From Camarhynchus parvulus (taxonomy: Eukaryota; Chordata; Aves; Passeriformes; Thraupidae), in assembly GCF_901933205.1 (NCBI RefSeq), contig NC_044581.1, forward strand, positions 7,364,001 to 7,428,000: a stretch of DNA of 64,000 bases, in the 5' to 3' direction. The position numbers were made by a program, and so were the translations under genes. Position 1 is the stretch's first letter; each line of letters begins with the position of its first letter. The notes beneath the pieces are model-generated. The model was not told where the DNA came from. It was given only the letters and a program-made list of their open reading frames with translations, and ran no database searches. Below are positions 59,701 through 64,000 of the stretch, piece by piece.

Positions 59701-62700
59701 ATTTGAAGTCCACCTACATAAATTAATTCAAATGCAAATTTGCCCTCCTGTTACACAATTTAAGTCTTTCATGTGTTCCTAACTGAAAAGAATCCTAGTA
59801 TTCCTAAAGATAATCTGTAAGTTGAATGGTAAACTAGAAAGAGTATTTTTGAATGATATTCTGTATTTGAGAATAAGCACCACACAATCAAATAGCATCA
59901 GGAGAACAGCACGCTCCTGTGTTGCCTTTAGAAAACTTGCACTACTCACCTTGATATTTCTGTAGGTTTCATTCAGAACCATTTTATTAAACTCTGGATT
60001 CTTAAGTGTGTCAAGGAAGTTTGAATACAAGCTGTGAAAGTTAGGCTCAATACTGACTCTCTTCATCACAAGATACTGTGATACCCAAGGCATGAACTCT
60101 TCTTTCACTGTTTCCTTCAATTCTTCCACCTGTGCTCAAACCAAAGACAAAGCACACCACAGAACAGATGAGAAGATAAAACCTTCTGAGGTCAGCTCTG
60201 ACCAACATACAGTTTATGGTCAGTCAACTGCTTCTAACGCTAAGGTTGTTTTTCTATCAAAAAATAAGTATTTGAAATCAGTGTCTCATTATCCAAAGAT
60301 CTGGTCAACCAGTAAGGACTCAAGCATGAAATCAGCAAGGTATAACAATTCACCTCTCCTTCACTTGCCAGCTTTTTACCAGACAACTGGAAATAAATGC
60401 TGTCACCTTACCAGTTCAGGCCATCCATTCACAAGACAACAGCACAAGTGGCAGCAGGATTGTACACCTCAACTAGTTCAGAAAATTCCCCTAATTTCTG
60501 AATACTAGAGCTTAACCTTGCAACATTTAATGGTATCCAGACCATTTATGATGTGAATGTTTATTTAAGATTAGGAACAGGTATCTTTTACCCATCTCTC
60601 CTCTCCCTGGAAAATTTTATTTCCAAAGATGTTTAAGCACAAAGTGCTGAAAACTATAATTTCTTTACAGTGTGCTCCCTCCTGAAGTTTTTCAAGTTAG
60701 AATTTTGTAGAAGTATCATTGCCCACACTTAAAAATGAATTTATAAAAAAAGGATTAAGAGCATAAAAACTATTTTTACTAGCAATCTTTCATACTTGCC
60801 TTCTGTGTCATATTTGACTGGGACAGATTATTGAAGATGAAAGCAATTTTTTCCTGGACATTCTCTGGAGGTTCCACAATCCTCTCTGTTTGATCTGTTG
60901 CTACTAACAGCGTATCAATGTTGGTAGTATTAATGGAAGGCTGGAAAGAGAACAAGAAGTTAAGCATAAACAATACCTAGAGGTGACATCAAAATAAACT
61001 TTTGCTCTGTTCTATCAAGCAAAAATAGAATTGCGCTTTGTCAGGGGACATCTACTGTCTCAGATTCATTTTCAGCAGCACTCTGAAGGAGCCAAGTGAT
61101 TTTTTTATTCTAAAAATTATGATCAATACTCAGCAGAAGAATGCTGCTGCAGAAAAAGCCTCTACATGCACATAAAATAGGTGCAACTGCAATGGCACCC
61201 TTTAGGCCTTTAAGCCTGCGTACAATTATAGCTTGGAGAAAATTCACAACACAATAGTGAGCAGCACTTAACACAGCAGGGAGGCTCCAGGAGCACTTCA
61301 GTGCTGATTTGGGAAGGAGAAATCCCAGAGATTCATTCTGAGACCAGGTTCTCATTCTGAGTTGCCAGCTTAAGTCAACAGAGTGTGATCCTGGTCCCTA
61401 CAGCTGCAGGTCTGGACCCCAGGGCTTAGCATCTGGTACATTGCAATTAAGGGAAAAGGCGATGCAGCTTTCAGTATGAATCCTGACTGGAGTTTAAATG
61501 GGAAAACAAACACCTCAAAATAACAGGTTTCTACAGGATATAATCAGGTGTGAAAGACATTCATAGCTACACTAATGACTGCCCCCCAAGAGTGTTCACA
61601 CTTTCAGCTGCGTTTGGCTTTTGCCTCCTTTACAGAGACCTGTTCAAAGACAGTCCCAGGCAGAAAGACAGGTGCCCCAAAACTTTCTGTGCAATAGCCA
61701 ATTCTATCTATCTGCCAACTCTGTAATAACTCCGACAAGCTTCAGAGTTGTTTACACGAGTTACCAAAGATGTGAAAAACCTAATGCAGTTAGAACTGTG
61801 TCAGATGTGCGCAGTGAGTGTTCTTAAGTCCCAAGCAGAATAGAAGCTGCCAACTATTTTAAGAGTCCTGTTGCAAGTCATTAATAGAAATGATGTTTCT
61901 GTAATTGTCCTTGTAATTACAGCCTCTAGAACACATTTCAACTTGACCCCAAAGTAATTGGGTAGTTTGATGATGAAAAATGCCTTCTCTCTACAAAAAT
62001 GTTGGCCACACCTTAAAAGGTTACATGTTTTAAATCAAAAATAAGGATCACAGTTTGAAAATCTGTAGTACACAAATTAAAAGAGATTCAGTCTGTATGT
62101 ACTCGGTCCAGAGCAGCATCTGCCCCTCTGGGAAGGGCACAAAGACACAAAGCTCACCGGCACATCTTTCTTGAAGCTGACTCCAGTTGGTCGGGTGATC
62201 GTAATGGTTTTTGCAACGGTGGTGGTGGTTGAGGTGGTCACTATAGTGCTGACTTGGCCAGCAAGAGGAGCTTTTGCTGGAACCTGGGCCTGGGCCTGAG
62301 CCTGGGCAAGTGCAATACTTCCAGGGGTGGTGATTGAACCCTGCATCTTCACAGGAGGATCTCTGGATTGCTGTCCATACTCTATGTACTAAAATAGGGT
62401 GAACAAGCACATACAAGATTTCACATGCAGCAACAGAACTATAGGCTGATTTTCAGCATGAGCACTATAAAGGTTTGCCAACAATCATTAAAATATTTGA
62501 CAGTCTTGCCATAAAGGAATCTCTAAATACAACTGTATATCCTGATAAAGCACATCCTGTCACTATGGACTTTTTTACTGCAGAGGAGCCTCAAGCTCTG
62601 CCTCTGGCTGCAACAAATTAATGTCAAGCATCACAAGACCTAACATGCTTAATATTTTACAGGAGCACTACCTAAAAAACTCCATCCCTATCCCTTCAAG

Positions 62701-63688
62701 CCTAGAACAGCAGAACAAAAGAGGAAAAAGAGCCCAAGAACAATGTGTGAATATCAAGAAGTGGGCTACAAAGCAGGGAAGAAGTCTTCTGCAAGGACTC
62801 TGACAGCTAGATAGAATAGTCTGCAGCTCACTATTAATAAGGAAAACCACAGTGCAGAAATAGCCAACTTTTAGATATTACATCTTCTGAAATAGCTTTT
62901 CTCCCACTGCTATACATTTCCCCAGAAACTGGAAACATCAGACTGTCATTTAAGGGGTACAGTCTAAAAGCTGTTAGTGAAACCAAGACTGCTACTGGAC
63001 TTGGCAGCTTCGGGTGAAGCCTCTACCTTAATGTCAGTGCCAAACATTTTTCCTTATTTAGCTCATGCTCTTAAGCTCTGCTACTGGGATCAGTTTTTCT
63101 GTATTTCTACCAATAAAAGCACATGCAAGGCAGACACCGTGTGATGAACACTGTTTTGGACAACAAGGTATTCCCATGGCTCTCAGACCTTCAGGAAAGA
63201 AATTTTTCCTGGATTATTTTATCAGGTCTAAGTATGAAATTGTATAAAGCCAGCTGAATGACCTCTATTTTAGACTAAAACTCCAAATCTTTAAGAGACT
63301 GGAATATGAACACACTGAGGCACTTTAAAACCTTCATGCAGGGACATGCATGCACTGGTTGATTATGCAGTTATATTCAGGTAGCTGTTTCAACATAAAC
63401 AACCCAAACAGATTTATGAAAGCAGGAAAGGCACCTTCACCTGTCTACCCTAGCCCAGAGCAAAAGCTTTAAGAAAAGGCATTTGATTCTGTGGATGTAA
63501 CATGGTCTAAAATCACCACAGATGAGACTGCTTTTCCAAAGGAAAACAGAAATTTGCTCTAAAGAATTTAACACCATAGAAAGTTAGTGCTGCTTACAGA
63601 CAAACTCACCTCCTGTAAATGATGTGGGAACTGTATAAAGTGACTAATAGAAGCCAAGTGCTGACAATACTGGGGATAGTCCTTCAAT
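40113..63688 (-). CDS. CNOT1: CNOT1, CCR4-NOT complex scaffold subunit 1 (C-terminal 60%)
   Basis: CNOT1 is the scaffold of the CCR4-NOT complex, which removes poly(A) tails and represses translation in the cytoplasm. Its HEAT/MIF4G-like modules bind CNOT7/8 with CNOT6/6L, CNOT9, and CNOT2/CNOT3, and receive recruiters such as tristetraprolin and the miRNA protein TNRC6. Twenty-eight exons in the window give 4,240 coding bases with perfectly continuous phase, about 1,412 of roughly 2,376 residues. The protein is nearly identical to the mammalian one and ends ...[10 protein letters not shown] at the TAG at 40113-40115. The 5' part of the gene lies beyond 64,000. The three entries below give the exon blocks. 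Introns are GT-AG except one GC-AG after 60800. SETD6 converges from the left, as in mammals. Confidence 0.98.
40712..41447 (-). repeat. Minisatellite of about 31 units in a CNOT1 intron
   Basis: A tandem array with units of mostly 22-25 bases, plus-strand consensus CACTGCTCCCCTGAGCGCAC followed by ACATC. Shorter variants (CCCGCTCCCCTGAGCGCACA) cluster at about 40,830-40,990. The full 25-base form dominates at 41,100-41,420, where units with GAGCGC and GAGTGC alternate. Repeats begin about 20 bases from the splice acceptor of exon 40559-40691. All three minus-strand frames stay open through the array because the unit contains no stop in any frame, so it produces spurious long ORFs. There is no sign that it is translated. 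Confidence 0.95.
41448..42226 (-). other. Rest of the CNOT1 intron between exons 42227-42407 and 40559-40691
   Basis: Besides the minisatellite, this intron holds a CR1 fragment (41,705-42,172) that ends about 55 bases from the exon. The donor is GAAG/GTGAGT. Confidence 0.7.
41705..42172 (-). mobile_element. CR1 LINE fragment in a CNOT1 intron
   Basis: The plus strand shows the reverse complement of about 470 bases of a CR1 3' end. The tail (AATCACAGAATCATCAAGGT) is at the left, followed by TTGGAAGAGACTTTAAGACC, the ATGGCAACTCCACCACCTGC region and CCTGAGCCTCCTCTTCTCAA. The element is in the same orientation as CNOT1. It is the longest and best preserved CR1 copy in the window. Confidence 0.9.
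45567..45733 (-). ncRNA. Candidate H/ACA-box snoRNA in a CNOT1 intron
   Basis: On the sense (minus) strand the intron between exons 46033-46281 and 45274-45437 has an H-box match AGAGCA (45624-45629). A hairpin closed by GCATA/TATGC follows, and then an ACA (45570-45572) exactly three bases before the proposed 3' end. Upstream of the H box, GGTAGTCTGA and TCAGATACTGCC pair into a 10-bp stem (about 45,664-45,693). The size fits, and human CNOT1 introns are known to host H/ACA snoRNAs (SNORA46, SNORA50A). The 5' hairpin is longer than usual and its pocket distance is poor, so this is only a candidate. Confidence 0.3.
46282..48345 (-). other. CNOT1 intron (2.1 kb), nothing further recognised
   Basis: AT-rich unique sequence without a recognisable repeat, RNA or exon. 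Donor GTAGAG after 48346 and acceptor TGGTCAG before 46281. Confidence 0.55.
48578..50633 (-). other. CNOT1 introns between exons 50634-50776 and 48346-48577
   Basis: Three introns: 50037-50633, 49838-49927 (only 90 bases) and 48578-49667. They are unique sequence. A perfect small hairpin (TGTCACA/TGTGACA, minus strand, near 50,355) was noted, but no box motifs make it a convincing snoRNA. Confidence 0.5.
50777..52516 (-). other. CNOT1 intron containing a solo LTR
   Basis: A 1.7 kb intron. About one third of it is the solo LTR at 51,515-52,084. The rest is unique sequence. Confidence 0.65.
51515..52084 (+). mobile_element. Solo LTR of an avian endogenous retrovirus
   Basis: The segment follows the layout of a widespread avian ERV LTR: GGCTGGGATGGAGTTAATTT near the start, GTGCTGTGCTTTGGATTTGT, GACACAGC-like ACACAGCCAGGACAGCTGAC, CATACCATATGACATCATG-type U3, an AATAAA-type signal near 51,780, TATTAAACTGTC, and an end in GCCAGGGTCAACCCACCATG. 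It is about 570 bases, oriented antisense to CNOT1, and has no internal retroviral sequence beside it, so it is a recombined solo LTR. The exact edges and target-site duplication could not be fixed. The family name is not assigned. Confidence 0.75.
52517..56105 (-). CDS. CNOT1: CNOT1 exon block 2: CNOT9-binding domain (DUF3819) and connector
   Basis: Exons: 55809-56105, 54190-54330, 53993-54097, 53334-53453, 52517-52708. The 99-codon first exon ([20 protein letters not shown]...) with the next two forms the three-helix CNOT9/CAF40-binding domain, through which TNRC6 and other repressors reach the complex. Exon 53334-53453 ([20 protein letters not shown]) ends PMK and is joined to [14 protein letters not shown]. 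That last acceptor is a tandem AAGCAG, so an isoform with one extra Gln is possible (exon high end 52711 instead of 52708). Differences from the human protein are few and conservative. Confidence 0.95.
52770..52988 (-). mobile_element. CR1 LINE fragment in a CNOT1 intron
   Basis: The plus strand shows the reverse complement of CR1 internal 3' sequence: GGTTGCTCAAAGCTGCACCC, AACCTGGCTTTGAACACTTC, CAGTGCCTCACCACCCTCAC and CTAACATCTAATCTAAACCT. The terminal tail is missing on the left. The copy is diverged and lies in the intron between exons 53334-53453 and 52517-52708. Confidence 0.85.
54331..55808 (-). other. CNOT1 intron (1.5 kb), nothing further recognised
   Basis: Unique sequence between the CNOT9-binding exons 55809-56105 and 54190-54330. 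Donor AGG/GTAAGA and acceptor TTCAATAG. No repeat or RNA was identified. Confidence 0.5.
56451..63688 (-). CDS. CNOT1: CNOT1 exon block 1: end of HEAT region, linker and MIF4G (CNOT7/8-binding) domain
   Basis: Exons: 63610-63688, 62158-62388, 60800-60940, 59950-60129, 58767-58883, 58258-58368, 57579-57656, 57083-57260, 56451-56581. The first ([17 protein letters not shown]...) is the tail of the helical region that binds tristetraprolin in the human protein. Exon 62158-62388 codes a low-complexity linker ([21 protein letters not shown]). The next six carry the MIF4G fold (from about [17 protein letters not shown] to [11 protein letters not shown]), which docks the CAF1-type deadenylase. The last two code a Thr/Pro-rich linker (ELPPITTT...[16 protein letters not shown]) leading to the CNOT9-binding part. 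Domain limits follow the human protein and are approximate. Confidence 0.95.
58884..63609 (-). other. CNOT1 introns between exons 63610-63688 and 58767-58883
   Basis: Four introns: 62389-63609, 60941-62157, 60130-60799 and 58884-59949. They are AT-rich unique sequence. The third has a GC donor (60798-60799). No CR1, LTR or RNA gene was recognised by eye. Confidence 0.5.
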
Positions 63689-64000
63689 CTGTAAGACAAA
63701 ACATGCATTAGTCACAAGCATAAGCCCACATCACAAACAGTATTAGAGAGAAACAACTATCATATATGCCATTCCCATTCTGCACCAAATAACTACTTCT
63801 GGACTCTTTACAGCAGCTGTTATAAACAAAGCATTTCCTACAAAATAATTTTTGTTGCAAAATCTATTTTAAATTAATTAATTTAACATTAAAGCACAAG
63901 ACTTATTCACAGCAACTCATCTTTTCCTACATCTCTATACTTCTGACCTAGTACACAATTGCATTTATATCCAGTGTTTGCTACAAGATTACTGGGTAAG

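Overview
The window looks like bird nuclear DNA, probably from a neoavian or passerine. The evidence is four protein-coding genes with vertebrate exon-intron structure and GT-AG introns, several CR1 LINE tails, and a solo LTR of a type common in birds. All exon boundaries below were placed by hand from splice signals, reading-phase continuity and protein families known to me; no database search was run.

Layout, left to right. (1) 1-19,443, minus strand: the 5' part of ATP6V0D1 (V-ATPase V0 subunit d1). Coding exons 1 and 2 are present; the rest of the gene lies beyond the left edge. Its CpG-rich promoter carries two CACGTG boxes of the lysosomal CLEAR type. (2) 20,659-22,975, minus strand: AGRP (agouti-related neuropeptide), three coding exons plus a predicted non-coding first exon and TATA promoter. 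(3) 24,720-30,020, plus strand: a SNRK-family serine/threonine kinase of 639 residues, apparently a second SNRK-type gene distinct from classical SNRK. A CRE-containing CpG promoter and a minisatellite-filled 5' UTR intron precede it. (4) 30,688-30,760, minus strand: tRNA-Lys(UUU). (5) 32,004-36,240, plus strand: SETD6 (lysine methyltransferase), nine coding exons. (6) 36,240-39,110: the gap between two convergent genes, holding a decayed endogenous retrovirus fragment. (7) 39,110-64,000, minus strand: the 3' 60% of CNOT1 (scaffold of the CCR4-NOT deadenylase), 28 coding exons ending in a long 3' UTR. Its introns hold two CR1 fragments, a solo LTR, a candidate H/ACA snoRNA and a striking minisatellite of about 31 units that runs almost to a splice acceptor.

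The genes do not form an operon or a single pathway. ATP6V0D1-AGRP and SETD6-CNOT1 are each neighbours in mammals as well, but on human chromosome 16 the two pairs are several megabases apart. Here they are joined, with the SNRK-like kinase and a tRNA gene between them. GC content rises sharply over 19.3-32.4 kb and is lower in the long flanking introns.

The observations I rate highest are the SNRK-like kinase, the minisatellite against a CNOT1 splice acceptor, a GC-AG intron in CNOT1, the paired CLEAR-like boxes of ATP6V0D1, and the predicted AGRP core promoter with a forkhead site.
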